DNA of 64,000 nucleotides from Pedobacter mendelii (GTDB taxonomy: Bacteria > Bacteroidota > Bacteroidia > Sphingobacteriales > Sphingobacteriaceae), in the NCBI RefSeq assembly GCF_014635725.1, contig NZ_BMDJ01000005.1:62001-126000 (forward strand), in the 5' to 3' direction. The notes beneath the pieces were generated by a model that was given only the letters and a program-made list of their open reading frames with translations, was not told the origin of the DNA and did not search any database. The position numbers and the translations under genes were made by a program. Of this stretch, positions 42,424-51,676 are shown in pieces; position 1 is the stretch's first letter; each line of letters begins with the position of its first letter.

Positions 42424-44511
42424 TTATTGGGTTAGGTAAACCAAATATGCAGGATTTTTCTTTAAAACATGCGATTGGACTTTATTATTCTGTGCAAAAT
42501 TTTTAAAAACAGCTATTTTATAATCTTTGTTGGTTGCATCAATAATCACATTTTTGAATTCCATTTTCTTTGAGAGATTTTCAATTTTAAACTTATTATT
42601 TCCTGTTAACCAAATACTTGAAAATTTTCCGCTTACAGATAATTTCTTATAGTTCATATGCTCATCAATCAGGAGAATATTGTATTTATCTAATACGATT
42701 TGATTATCTTTTTTTACGAAGTGTGGTAAAATTGTCTCTTGTTTTAAACTTATAAAATCAATTTTATCAATTTGAGATTGATCCAACGCTGGTTTTACAA
42801 AAAAATTATAGTTTTTATCGTCATAAGATAAATCAGTTACCAGTACGCTTACTCTACCATTTATAAAAGCAGCCGCATAATTTTTCCTTAAAGTAAAAAA
42901 GATAATTTTCTTTTGGTGGAAAGCTATCCAGTCATCATAAACTATCATTGAGATGTAAAAAATATAAACCACAAGCGATACAAACAGCAATTTCTTGTTG
43001 TACTTTGACAAAGCATAAACACCTAATCCTAATGCTAAACTCAAAAGAATCAATTCTGGAAGATTAATCCAAACAGAAGAAAAAGTAGAGTAGGGCAAAT
43101 CAGCAATCCATTTTAAAACGGTGTTTGTACAAACAATAATCCATTCGAAAATCGGAGAAAGTTTATCTACAAGCGGAACTAAAACGCCTATTCCTAAAAT
43201 CATAATAAGTATTAATGGAATAGAGATAAAGAGATTTCCAAATAAAAAATAAACAGGAAATTGATGGAAATAGTAAATACAAAGCGGAAACGTAACCAGT
43301 TGAGCTGCCAAAGAAAGTGCTATCAATTCCCAAACTTTATTTAGCCATTTGTTTTTTAAATATATCCAATTATAAATCTTAGGCTGAATGTAAATCAATC
43401 CGAATACCGAAATGTATGAGAGTTGAAAACCAACATCCCATATCAAAAATGGATTATAAATCAATTGGCAAAATGCGGCAAAAGCTAGCGTATTGTAGCC
43501 ATTTTTGTTCCTGGCAAATGTTTTAGCAGTAATAAAAATTGTTATCATAATCGCTGCACGAACTACGGATGGAGATAAACCAGTGATTAGCGAATAGCAC
43601 CAAATTAAGCTACAGATTAATATGAATTTAAATATTCGAAAAAATCTTTTTTTATTTAAGAAAGCCAAACAAAAATCCATCACAAAGAAAATAATAGCAA
43701 CATGACTTCCTGAAACTGAAAGTGCATGGATGGTTCCTGTTTTTGAGTAAGCCGCTAAAGTTTCTTTACTTAAATCAGCTCGATACCCTAAAATTAAGGT
43801 AGAAGCTACAGCAAAAGCCTCATCATTTTTAATTATTTTTCGATACTTGGCAACCTGCTTTTCTCTTAAATCTAAAGCAAATTTGAGGATAGGATTTCCA
43901 GTGTTTTGATTGATTTTAAGCAAATAATTTTGATTGATAAATGTTTGTTTGTAAACATTCTGGCTTGCCAACCAACCTTTAAAATCAAATTCAGCAGGAT
44001 TATAAGGTGGTTCAACTTCCAGATATTTTGCCGAGATAATCAATTCATCTCCATATTTTAAATGAATAGGATGGATACTATCAACTTTTAAGGCAAGTAA
44101 TAATTGTCCGCTAAGTTTAATTTGTTTTAGATTTCCGTAACCTGAAACTACTCTGGCTTTAAATCTTAAAATATTGTTAGTTTGTTCAGGTTCGTCGTTT
44201 ATCCAAATTTTTAAATAGGTATAATTCTTCTTAGCAAAGTAATCGGATTTGAGTTTTTCGTTGTTTAGTAAACAAATCAATCCGCCAATTGAAAAGAAAA
44301 AAAATAATATTAAAATTCCTGTAAAGCCCTTAAATTTATAAGCATTGAATTTTTTGTAAGTGATATTGATAATTAAAATAAAAAGGAAAATCGTAACTGA
44401 AGCAATTGCCAGAATCAAAATATTTTTTTCAGTTGGGAAGAAAAAAAACACACCAATCCCAATTAAGAATGGAAGTAAAATCCTGGCGAAAATATATTCT
44501 GCTTTAAACAT
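42424..44511 (-). CDS. comEC: ComEC/Rec2 family competence channel, without active metallo-lactamase domain
   Basis: A 695-residue inner-membrane protein of the DNA-uptake channel family. It has an N-terminal DUF4131-like helix/OB region (about 1-200) and a competence domain with about eight helices (YSKTGTIHALSVSGSHVAIIFFV at about 255-277, then GLSPSVVRAAIMITIFITAKTF). Its C-terminal part (about 540-695) corresponds to the metallo-lactamase region but shows neither an HxHxDH-type motif nor DVGQGD. Nuclease activity is therefore unlikely. It starts 1 nt after the HhH-barrel gene ends and is translationally linked to it. Confidence 0.9.
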   Translation of the reverse strand: MFKAEYIFARILLPFLIGIGVFFFFPTEKNILILAIASVTIFLFILIINITYKKFNAYKFKGFTGILILFFFFSIGGLICLLNNEKLKSDYFAKKNYTYLKIWINDEPEQTNNILRFKARVVSGYGNLKQIKLSGQLLLALKVDSIHPIHLKYGDELIISAKYLEVEPPYNPAEFDFKGWLASQNVYKQTFINQNYLLKINQNTGNPILKFALDLREKQVAKYRKIIKNDEAFAVASTLILGYRADLSKETLAAYSKTGTIHALSVSGSHVAIIFFVMDFCLAFLNKKRFFRIFKFILICSLIWCYSLITGLSPSVVRAAIMITIFITAKTFARNKNGYNTLAFAAFCQLIYNPFLIWDVGFQLSYISVFGLIYIQPKIYNWIYLKNKWLNKVWELIALSLAAQLVTFPLCIYYFHQFPVYFLFGNLFISIPLILIMILGIGVLVPLVDKLSPIFEWIIVCTNTVLKWIADLPYSTFSSVWINLPELILLSLALGLGVYALSKYNKKLLFVSLVVYIFYISMIVYDDWIAFHQKKIIFFTLRKNYAAAFINGRVSVLVTDLSYDDKNYNFFVKPALDQSQIDKIDFISLKQETILPHFVKKDNQIVLDKYNILLIDEHMNYKKLSVSGKFSSIWLTGNNKFKIENLSKKMEFKNVIIDATNKDYKIAVFKNFAQNNKVQSHVLKKNPAYLVYLTQ

Positions 44512-44512
44512 A

Positions 44513-46543
44513 TTAAAATTGATACCTCAACTGAATTTTAACTTCTGATTTTTTATTTCCTTGTATTTCATCGAGATATGAACCAACGGTTTCTACATCT
44601 TTATAAATAAACATCGCATATCTAGCCCAAACGTTAAGTTTTCTGGCTAAATTATATTTCAAGTTTAGATAGGTTCTGAAACCTTTTCCACTGTACATTC
44701 CGAAGGCAAAACTGTACAAAACATCATCTTCATAAGCATAAATTCTGCTGTTGTAACTTGGTGTATTGAAGTAGGCAATTCTTATATTTCCTGTGATTTT
44801 CGAAAACATTGGTGAGTAATCTACATCCTGATAAATTAAATAACCAAATTCGCGATTTGCATTGCCTTTTTTATATTGAGAAACTTCAACTCGGTTTTGA
44901 AAACTCCATTTTTTATTCAGTTGCCAACTCACTTCAACGCGATAACCCTCTTTTTTTACATCATCTAAAAAGTTTATTGGAACCTCTAAATCTGTATTTT
45001 GCTCTTTATTTTCAGTTTTAAATCTTAACAGAACCTTTAATATTTTGCTTGGTGTGTAAACCGCCTGACTTAAAATTTCATATCCTTTGGATGGAGCATC
45101 AACACGATATTTTAACCACGGGAACTGAAAATAATCACCATAAACAGAAAATGCCCATCGCTTATTTGGCATGATGTTTAAGCCAAAATATAGTCCATTT
45201 TCGTTTATCGCCTCACTCGCCTCAGACAAAGCCTGATTAAAAAAATTATGGTAATTTTTTGCATAGTTTCGATAAGTTATAGCGGCCGAAACTGTTGTTG
45301 ATAAACTGATTAGTGCACCATTTACATAAGCAATACCACTATTTAAGCTTTTGCCTACTTCACCAAAAAAATAAATGTTTTTGTAAGTGTAGTTATAATA
45401 AGCACCAATATTTGTCAACGAATTTCCTGTAAAACTGAACCTGTCGTAAACAGCAGTTTGAGTGATAAAACTGTTTCCGTATTTACTTTGATAGGCGATT
45501 ACCCCAATCCCCAATTCGTTATTGGTGTATTGAACAGCTGCTCCAAAAATTTGCTGACTTAAAGAATTTTTGTTCTCAATTTCTGTTGACGTTCTGTGGT
45601 AACCGCTCTGATTTATAGTTGCTTGAACCATATTCCCATCAAAATCTACATCCTGACTAGCATCGAGATTTCTAAAAGAAACAAAAGGTGTAATGTCTAT
45701 ATTTTTATAAAGGTTAATGGTTGCTGATGCGCCTCTTAAAAATGAATACTCATTCGCCGAAGTGTAAGGTCGTAAGCCTAAATCTTTCTTTGCAACACTA
45801 GTAACCTCTGGACCTTTGCCAAAAGCAAAACCCGACCACAGAGTTACACCTTGACCAAATTGTAAAGTATAATCACCAACAACTAACTTCTTAATCCGTC
45901 CTAATTTAAAAAGCGCAATATTTCCAGAGTAGAAATCGAATGGTTTTCCTAAGAATTTTTCGCCTGCATCTTTGTCTAGTGTTATTGCTGCTGAAACAAT
46001 AGTTCCATAATGATAACGATAACGGGTTTGAAATCTTTCAGGCGAACCTAAATATCGGTTTCCGGGTAAATCAGTAAAACCTTTCTGCGTTTGTAAAGTT
46101 TGAGCAAAGCGCATTACTAAATCGCTTTCTCCTAAATTGAGGATATTTTTAAATGTAAATTTATCGTATTCAGTAGTTGTATTTAAAGTAATAAAAGGCA
46201 ATAAGCTTTGAACTGTTCTCACATCAAAACCATCAATACTTTGCAATTCCAAGGCATTAACAAAATTTCCGTTATCTTTAATATAAGTAAAGAAATTACT
46301 GATTTGTAATGGAGACAAGAAAACCAAAGTCTTTAATTCCTCTGGCGAAGTTTTGTTAAGATTAATCGGATGTTTGCGATACCTGGTCAGCACATCGATC
46401 AATTCTGTCATGTCGTAATCATCAGGAAGATTTTCAGCAACACTTTCCAGAATATCACGAACATCGACCTCTTGTTCAGCAATTTGAGCATTTGCCGTGA
46501 AACCCATCACCACAAATACAACTATTATTAATCTAAAATGCAT
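44513..46543 (-). CDS. Helix-hairpin-helix (ComEA-like) domain fused to an outer-membrane beta-barrel
   Basis: A 676-residue protein with a signal peptide (MHFRLIIVVFVVMGFTANA). Two HhH-type segments sit near residues 55-115: INLNKTSPEELKTLVFLSPLQISNFFTYIKDNGNFVNALELQSIDGFD, the pattern of the DNA-binding protein ComEA. About 500 residues of barrel-like strands follow, with frequent aromatic/Gly ends and a final KSEVKIQLRYQF. ComEA binds double-stranded DNA in the periplasm, and a barrel carrying this domain beside comEC suggests a role in DNA passage. That is inference; HhH motifs also occur in T2SS proteins. It overlaps the PorV-like gene by 11 nt. Confidence 0.8.
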   Translation of the reverse strand: MHFRLIIVVFVVMGFTANAQIAEQEVDVRDILESVAENLPDDYDMTELIDVLTRYRKHPINLNKTSPEELKTLVFLSPLQISNFFTYIKDNGNFVNALELQSIDGFDVRTVQSLLPFITLNTTTEYDKFTFKNILNLGESDLVMRFAQTLQTQKGFTDLPGNRYLGSPERFQTRYRYHYGTIVSAAITLDKDAGEKFLGKPFDFYSGNIALFKLGRIKKLVVGDYTLQFGQGVTLWSGFAFGKGPEVTSVAKKDLGLRPYTSANEYSFLRGASATINLYKNIDITPFVSFRNLDASQDVDFDGNMVQATINQSGYHRTSTEIENKNSLSQQIFGAAVQYTNNELGIGVIAYQSKYGNSFITQTAVYDRFSFTGNSLTNIGAYYNYTYKNIYFFGEVGKSLNSGIAYVNGALISLSTTVSAAITYRNYAKNYHNFFNQALSEASEAINENGLYFGLNIMPNKRWAFSVYGDYFQFPWLKYRVDAPSKGYEILSQAVYTPSKILKVLLRFKTENKEQNTDLEVPINFLDDVKKEGYRVEVSWQLNKKWSFQNRVEVSQYKKGNANREFGYLIYQDVDYSPMFSKITGNIRIAYFNTPSYNSRIYAYEDDVLYSFAFGMYSGKGFRTYLNLKYNLARKLNVWARYAMFIYKDVETVGSYLDEIQGNKKSEVKIQLRYQF

Positions 46544-47333
46544 AACCTACTGCGATTTGAGGTGCATAACCCAAATTGGAATCATAAACAGTTGCCATAT
46601 CCAATAAGAACTTTTTATAGATTAAGCCGAAGCCAGCGTATTGTTTAAATGGTTTAGCGCTTAATCCAAAACGGAAACTCAACAAATCGATAATTTTATA
46701 TTCGATACCCAAGCTTACATCGATTGATTGATTAAGTATTTTACTGACTGATGTGGCAATTAAGACTTTATCGGATGCAAAATAACTTGCGCCAACATTA
46801 AAAGAAGTTGGAATTTCAATTAATACTTCTGCGGAAGAGAACTTTTGTTTAGATGGATTACTTACAAATGCACCGAACGTAAATTCTTCGCTAAAATGAT
46901 ATAATGCACCAACATCTGCAGAAAAACCTGTTGATGAACCATAATTGGCAATTTTGAGCTGATGATAATTTCCGTTTAAAGCTATAGATAATTTATCACC
47001 GAATTTCTTAGCATAAGCAAAACCAATTTTGCTTACGTTGTATTCTGAAAAGCCATATCGATAAAAGCTTGCGCCAACAAAATTATTTTTAAACGGAATA
47101 ACAAAAGCTAAAGCCTGAGTGCTAACTTCATTGCTGAATAAATGCTTTATATAACTTAATGAAACGCTGGGTTTATTTAGCGAGGTAATTCCTGATGGAT
47201 TTGCTTGTATAGCCCAAACATCGGAAACAGCTGCACCATTGTTGCCCATGGCTGTTAACCGTGGACCCAAATTGTTTTGAGCAAATAAATAAAAAGGTGT
47301 GAGGGAGATTAATAATACATTCCATATCTTCAT
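46533..47333 (-). CDS. PorV/UPF0164-like outer-membrane barrel protein
   Basis: A 266-residue protein with a signal peptide (MKIWNVLLISLTPFYLFAQ). The N-terminal hallmark GPRLTAMGNNGAAVSDVWAIQANPSGIT (residues about 23-50) is shared by PorV/PorQ and UPF0164/FadL-like barrels. Amphipathic strands follow to the terminal YAPQIAVGYAF. PorV-type proteins carry substrates to the surface in type IX secretion, but the wider family also transports hydrophobic molecules. Here it is the first gene of the operon with the HhH-barrel and comEC. Its own role could be as a partner of that barrel; this is not established. Confidence 0.75.
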   Translation of the reverse strand: MKIWNVLLISLTPFYLFAQNNLGPRLTAMGNNGAAVSDVWAIQANPSGITSLNKPSVSLSYIKHLFSNEVSTQALAFVIPFKNNFVGASFYRYGFSEYNVSKIGFAYAKKFGDKLSIALNGNYHQLKIANYGSSTGFSADVGALYHFSEEFTFGAFVSNPSKQKFSSAEVLIEIPTSFNVGASYFASDKVLIATSVSKILNQSIDVSLGIEYKIIDLLSFRFGLSAKPFKQYAGFGLIYKKFLLDMATVYDSNLGYAPQIAVGYAF

Positions 47334-47474
47334 TTTAGGGCGTTAAACCAGTAAATAAAAAATAGGGAGGATTGTTGTTGGTTGTTCTAAAGTAGATAAA
47401 TTATTTGAAAAAGTTTAAATAGAATTCAAAATATTTATTTGATAGATACATAAATTTAAGATGACATATAAAAT

Positions 47475-47810
47475 TTACAATTCCTGCGCTAAATTCACTA
47501 AAAATCCTTTAAGTTTTTCTAATGAATCGATAATCTTTTGATTTTCTTTAACACCCGACTTATTATTTTTTAAATGCTCTTTGGCACCTTTTAATGTAAA
47601 GCCTTTTTCATCAACTAGGTTGAAAATAATTTTCAAATTCTCAATGTCTTCAGGAGTAAATAAACGATTGCCTTTCTTGTTTTTCTTGGGTTGAAGTATG
47701 TCGAATTCCTTCTCGTAAAAACGGATTTGTGATGCGTTTGCATTAAACATTTCAGTCACTTCACCCATGGTATAATACATTTTATTAATGTCTCTTTCTT
47801 TATAAGGCAT
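47475..47810 (-). CDS. MerR family transcriptional regulator
   Basis: A 111-residue protein with an N-terminal MerR winged helix: YYTMGEVTEMFNANASQIRFYEKEFDILQPKKNKKGNRLFTPEDIENLKIIFNLVDEKGFTLKGAKEHL (residues about 11-80). The remaining tail is a short helix without the cysteines of metal-sensing MerR proteins. Similar short MerR proteins in Bacteroidetes have no known ligand. It is cytosolic. It is divergent from alaS (116 bp between) and lies upstream of the PorV-like operon on the same strand, so it might control either; neither is shown. Confidence 0.88.
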   Translation of the reverse strand: MPYKERDINKMYYTMGEVTEMFNANASQIRFYEKEFDILQPKKNKKGNRLFTPEDIENLKIIFNLVDEKGFTLKGAKEHLKNNKSGVKENQKIIDSLEKLKGFLVNLAQEL

Positions 47811-47898
47811 AACTTATGCTTGATTATTAGGGTTTTACAAAGGTTAATTAAAGTATTCAAATGTAGCTCGATTTTTCCTGATTAACGCAATAAAGTTT

Positions 47899-47906
47899 TA
47901 ATTTTG
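47899..47906 (+). promoter_or_regulatory. alaS -7 promoter element (TAATTTTG)
   Basis: A TAnnTTTG match 20 bp before the alaS ATG, implying a leader of about 14 nt. The -33 region is weak. It is adjacent to the divergent MerR gene start. Confidence 0.5.
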
Positions 47907-47925
47907 TTGCTCCAATAATATACTA

Positions 47926-50571
47926 ATGACAGCACAAGAGATAAGACAAGCATTCCTGAATTTTTTTAAAGAGAAACAACATCATATCGTTCCATCAGCA
48001 CCGATTGTGGTTAAAAACGACCCAACTTTAATGTTTACTAATGCGGGAATGAACCAGTTTAAAGATTTGTTTTTAGGAGAATCACCGATAAAATATCCTC
48101 GTGTTGTTGATACTCAACGTTGTTTGCGTGTATCAGGAAAGCACAACGATTTAGAGGAAGTAGGTATAGATACTTATCACCATACTATGTTTGAAATGTT
48201 GGGCAACTGGAGTTTTGGTGATTATTTCAAAAAAGATGCAATCGATTGGAGCTGGGAATTGCTGACCGAAGTTTATAAAATTCCGAAAGAAAAAATCTAC
48301 GTTACCTATTTTGAGGGCGATGAAAAAGAAGGCTTAGAAAAAGATCAGGAAGCTTACGATTTTTGGAAACAATATGTGGATGAAAGCCATATTTTACCTG
48401 GAAATAAGAAAGATAATTTTTGGGAAATGGGGGATACGGGTCCTTGTGGCCCTTGTTCTGAAATCCATGTAGATTGCCGTACCAACAAAGAAAAAGCTTT
48501 GGTTGACGGGGCTACTTTGGTAAATGCCGACCATCCACAAGTTATCGAAATATGGAATAATGTATTTATGCAGTTTAACCGTTTAAAAGACGGTTCGTTG
48601 CAAAGTTTACCAGCTAAGCATGTAGATACCGGAATGGGTTTCGAACGTTTGGTGCGTGTTTTACAAGAAAAAACCTCTAACTACGATACCGATATTTTTC
48701 AGCCGATGATTCAGTTTATTTCTGAAAAATCTGGAATTAAATATGGTGCTGATGAAAAAACTGACATCGCTATGCGTGTAATGGCCGACCATATTCGTGC
48801 TATCTCTTTTGTAATTGCCGATGGTCAATTGCCATCAAATAATAAAGCGGGTTACGTAATCCGCAGAATTTTACGTCGTGCAGTACGCTACGCTTATACT
48901 TTCTTAAACTTTAAAGAGCCATTTTTAAATCAGTTGGTGCCTTTATTGGCTGAACAATTTAAAGGTGTATTTGATGAATTGCTTTCTCAAAAGGATTTTG
49001 TTCAGAAAGTAGTTTTGGAAGAAGAGGTTTCATTTTTGAGGACTTTAGAAAAAGGAATAAAGATTTTTGAAGAATACGTATCGAATGCAAAAGCAATGAT
49101 GCATCCTGAAATTTTTACAGAAGTGAATTCGCAAGTAGCCTTCGAGTTGTCAGATACATTTGGTTTTCCTATAGATTTAACTGAATTGATGGCTAAAGAA
49201 AAAGGTTTAAAAGTTGATTTAATTGGCTATGAACAAGCTTTAAAAGGACAAAAAGATAAAAGTCGTGCTGCTACCGCAATTGATACTGGCGATTGGGTTA
49301 TCGTTAACTCAGATGAGCAAAGCGAATTTGTAGGTTACGATGATTTAGAAATTGAAACAGAAATTTTAAAATACCGCAAGGTAAAAGCTAAAGGCAAGGA
49401 GCAATATCAAATTGTTTTACGCCAAACACCTTTTTATGCAGAAAGTGGTGGTCAGGTAGGAGATACTGGGCGTTTAGAAGACCACAGTCGCCAGTTTTGG
49501 GTTGACATTACTGATACTAAAAAAGAGAATGGCTTAACGGTTCATTTCGCAGATATACTTCCTGATAGTTTAGAGGGTAAATTTTGGGCTGTTGTTGATG
49601 AAGATAAACGTGTTTTAACTGAAGATAATCACTCGGCTACACACTTATTGCATGCAGCTTTAAAGCAAGTTTTAGGCAAACACGTAAACCAAAAAGGCTC
49701 GTTGGTTAATGATGACTATTTACGCTTCGACTTTTCTCACTTCGCAAAAGTAACCGATGAAGAATTGGCCCAAATAGAGGTAATTGTAAATCAAAAAATC
49801 AGACAAAATATTAAACTGAAAGAACAAAGAAATGTTCCTTACCAAGATGCGATTGAAAGTGGAGTTACGGCGCTATTCGGCGAAAAATATGGAGATTTTG
49901 TTCGAATGATTACTTTTGATGACCATTTCTCGAAAGAACTTTGTGGTGGTACACACGTTAAAGCGACTGGACAAATTGGTTCTTTCAAAATTATTTCAGA
50001 AAGCGCTGTTGCGGCTGGTGTTCGAAGAATTGAGGCGATTACAGCTGATAAAGCAGAGCAATATTTCTTGGACCAACGCACAGAACTTGGCCATTTAAAA
50101 GCTTTATTAAACGGTTCAAAAGATTTGTTAGCATCAGTTCAAGCTTTATTAGATGAAAATACAAAACTGAAAAAACAGATTGAAAAATCTACTTTAGAAC
50201 GTGTGAACATATTAAAACATGAAATTGTTCATCACGTTCGTGGAATAAATGGGGTAAACTTAATAGCGAATCATATTGACTTACAAAGTGCTGATGCAGT
50301 TAAAAACCTTGCTTTCTCACTGAAAGATATGGTTGATAATTTATTCCTTGTTTTTACTACTGAAATTGATGGAAAACCCGGAATTACGGTAATGCTGTCT
50401 GATGATTTAGTTAAAAAAGGTATGAATGCATCGAACATTGTTCGCGAATTAGGAAAAGAAATTCAAGGCGGTGGAGGTGGTCAGCCGTTTTATGCAACTG
50501 CCGGTGGTAAAAATCCTGCTGGTTTAAAAACTGCTTTAGAAAAGGCTGAGGGTTTTATTCCGCATCAATAA
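47926..50571 (+). CDS. alaS: Alanyl-tRNA synthetase
   Basis: An 881-residue class II synthetase with full domain order. The catalytic domain (about 1-240) has FTNAGMNQFKDLFLG, HTMFEMLGNWSFGDYF and the GDTGPCGPCSEIH strand. The tRNA-recognition domain contains AMRVMADHIRAISFVIADG. The editing domain carries zinc/catalytic residues HSATHLLHAAL and CGGTHV (residues about 565 and 665). The C-terminal DHHA1-like domain has GGGGGQPFYATAGGKNP. It charges tRNA-Ala and hydrolyses mischarged Ser/Gly. It converges on the secreted-paralogue cluster. Confidence 0.97.
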   Translation: MTAQEIRQAFLNFFKEKQHHIVPSAPIVVKNDPTLMFTNAGMNQFKDLFLGESPIKYPRVVDTQRCLRVSGKHNDLEEVGIDTYHHTMFEMLGNWSFGDYFKKDAIDWSWELLTEVYKIPKEKIYVTYFEGDEKEGLEKDQEAYDFWKQYVDESHILPGNKKDNFWEMGDTGPCGPCSEIHVDCRTNKEKALVDGATLVNADHPQVIEIWNNVFMQFNRLKDGSLQSLPAKHVDTGMGFERLVRVLQEKTSNYDTDIFQPMIQFISEKSGIKYGADEKTDIAMRVMADHIRAISFVIADGQLPSNNKAGYVIRRILRRAVRYAYTFLNFKEPFLNQLVPLLAEQFKGVFDELLSQKDFVQKVVLEEEVSFLRTLEKGIKIFEEYVSNAKAMMHPEIFTEVNSQVAFELSDTFGFPIDLTELMAKEKGLKVDLIGYEQALKGQKDKSRAATAIDTGDWVIVNSDEQSEFVGYDDLEIETEILKYRKVKAKGKEQYQIVLRQTPFYAESGGQVGDTGRLEDHSRQFWVDITDTKKENGLTVHFADILPDSLEGKFWAVVDEDKRVLTEDNHSATHLLHAALKQVLGKHVNQKGSLVNDDYLRFDFSHFAKVTDEELAQIEVIVNQKIRQNIKLKEQRNVPYQDAIESGVTALFGEKYGDFVRMITFDDHFSKELCGGTHVKATGQIGSFKIISESAVAAGVRRIEAITADKAEQYFLDQRTELGHLKALLNGSKDLLASVQALLDENTKLKKQIEKSTLERVNILKHEIVHHVRGINGVNLIANHIDLQSADAVKNLAFSLKDMVDNLFLVFTTEIDGKPGITVMLSDDLVKKGMNASNIVRELGKEIQGGGGGQPFYATAGGKNPAGLKTALEKAEGFIPHQ

Positions 50572-51004
50572 TTTTTTAGAGGTGCGTGGAGACATCCACC
50601 TTGGCTATTTGCAATAAGACAAGTTTTGTAAGTATAATCGATCGTCATTTCGACCTCAGCGGAGAAATCTTTTAAAGTTGTGATAAACTGCTTTTAAAGA
50701 ATTTTTCCACTTTTTGTTGATTATCATTATAAACATAGTTGTTTATATTAATCGAATATTCTGTTTTTCCCTAACATATCATTAATGTTTACTGCGTGTT
50801 GTGTTTGGTTTTCAATACTTCCTCCATTTGCAGCAGCTTCTTGCAATACACCAATTATTTCATTTTTGTTTTTATATTCATAATTTTGAAATTAGAAATG
50901 CAAAATGAATACCATATAATTCTTAGATAAGATATTTTTTTAGTAGAGTTTTAGTTATCAATATATTTATGTGTTTTTTATCACACAATTTTTGTTTCAC
51001 AACA
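50572..51004. other. Gap after alaS with half repeat and a frameshifted micro-ORF
   Basis: About 430 bp. It contains a half copy of the 'gtcatttcgac' repeat (50643-50670, cgtcatttcgacctcagcgg) and, on the minus strand, the micro-ORF described at 50748-50891. The rest shows no supported feature. Confidence 0.5.
50748..50881 (-). pseudogene. Possible small gene with one-base frameshift in an A run
   Basis: The minus-strand frame ending at TAA 50748-50750 reads NEIIGVLQEAAANGGSIENQ... to NDMLGKNRIFD. It looks like real protein but has no in-frame ATG. An ATG at 50879-50881 lies one base out of frame. Adding one base in the A run after it would give a 44-residue protein starting MNIKNKNEIIGVLQ. 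It is therefore a likely disabled gene, or a slippage site in the poly-A tract, or a sequencing error. The NGG segment faintly recalls double-glycine peptides, but this is speculative. Confidence 0.4.
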
Positions 51005-51039
51005 AAAAAAACCGCTAATAAAAATTAGCGGTTTTTTTT
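51005..51039. terminator. Bidirectional terminator between alaS and the 166-aa secreted gene
   Basis: The stem aaaccgctaat / attagcggttt is flanked by A and T runs on both sides, between converging genes. Confidence 0.8.
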
Positions 51040-51054
51040 AGACTGAATCGACAT

Positions 51055-51555
51055 TTAATGTCTTCCTCTTCCATGACCTCTATCATAGTGCTCGCCACCA
51101 TGTCCACGAAAATCGTGACCCCTTTTTTCAATTCTTTGTGGTCTATAATTATTTCTTGGAGCACTATATCTCACTCTATTTCCACCACCATAAGACGACC
51201 TGTAAACATTGGTATGTGTTGCATATCTAACTCGGTGTGTATTGTAACTACGGTATGGGCTATTTCCATAAACTACAACTTTTCTGCCGTGGTTCAAATT
51301 ATAACCTCTATATCTTGCAGGCAAATACCTCGACCTAGTCCAGCGGTTACCATTTAGATAAACGAATTGTCTAGTTGGCACCGAATAATAGGATTGAACT
51401 TCTGGAAGATAGTAATAATTAACATTTTGATACCCTGCCGGAACCCATCTTGGTTGCGTACCAATGTTTACGTTTAAACTTACCTGAGCATTAGATTGAT
51501 TAGATGTTAAAGCCACGATACCTACAATCGCGGAGATGATTAATAACTTTTTCAT
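51055..51555 (-). CDS. Secreted His/Gly/Arg-tailed protein, paralogue 1 of 3
   Basis: A 166-residue protein with a signal peptide (MKKLLIISAIVGIVALTSNQSNAQ). It shares with its two neighbours the core VSLNVNIGTQPRWVPAGYQNVNYYYLPEVQSYYSVPTRQFVYLNGNRW (residues about 25-72). Its tail is Arg/Tyr/His/Gly rich (ending HGGEHYDRGHGRGRH), which could bind metal or anionic surfaces. The core is a small Tyr-rich beta-domain I cannot name. It is probably periplasmic or surface-attached. It is the most diverged of the three. Confidence 0.75.
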   Translation of the reverse strand: MKKLLIISAIVGIVALTSNQSNAQVSLNVNIGTQPRWVPAGYQNVNYYYLPEVQSYYSVPTRQFVYLNGNRWTRSRYLPARYRGYNLNHGRKVVVYGNSPYRSYNTHRVRYATHTNVYRSSYGGGNRVRYSAPRNNYRPQRIEKRGHDFRGHGGEHYDRGHGRGRH

Positions 51556-51629
51556 AATCGTTTATATTTTGTGTGTATAATTATAAATTCAAACGCTGTG
51601 CCAAAATTTGCATTGTAACAGAGATATAA

Positions 51630-51657
51630 AAGAAAGGAGTTCCTTTCGAAACTCCCT
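51630..51657 (-). terminator. Terminator after secreted paralogue 2
   Basis: On the minus strand ggagtttcgaaaggaactcc is followed by a T-rich run. A similar hairpin follows paralogue 3 (52247-52282). Confidence 0.65.
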
Positions 51658-51676
51658 GTAGATGCTAAACTATTTA

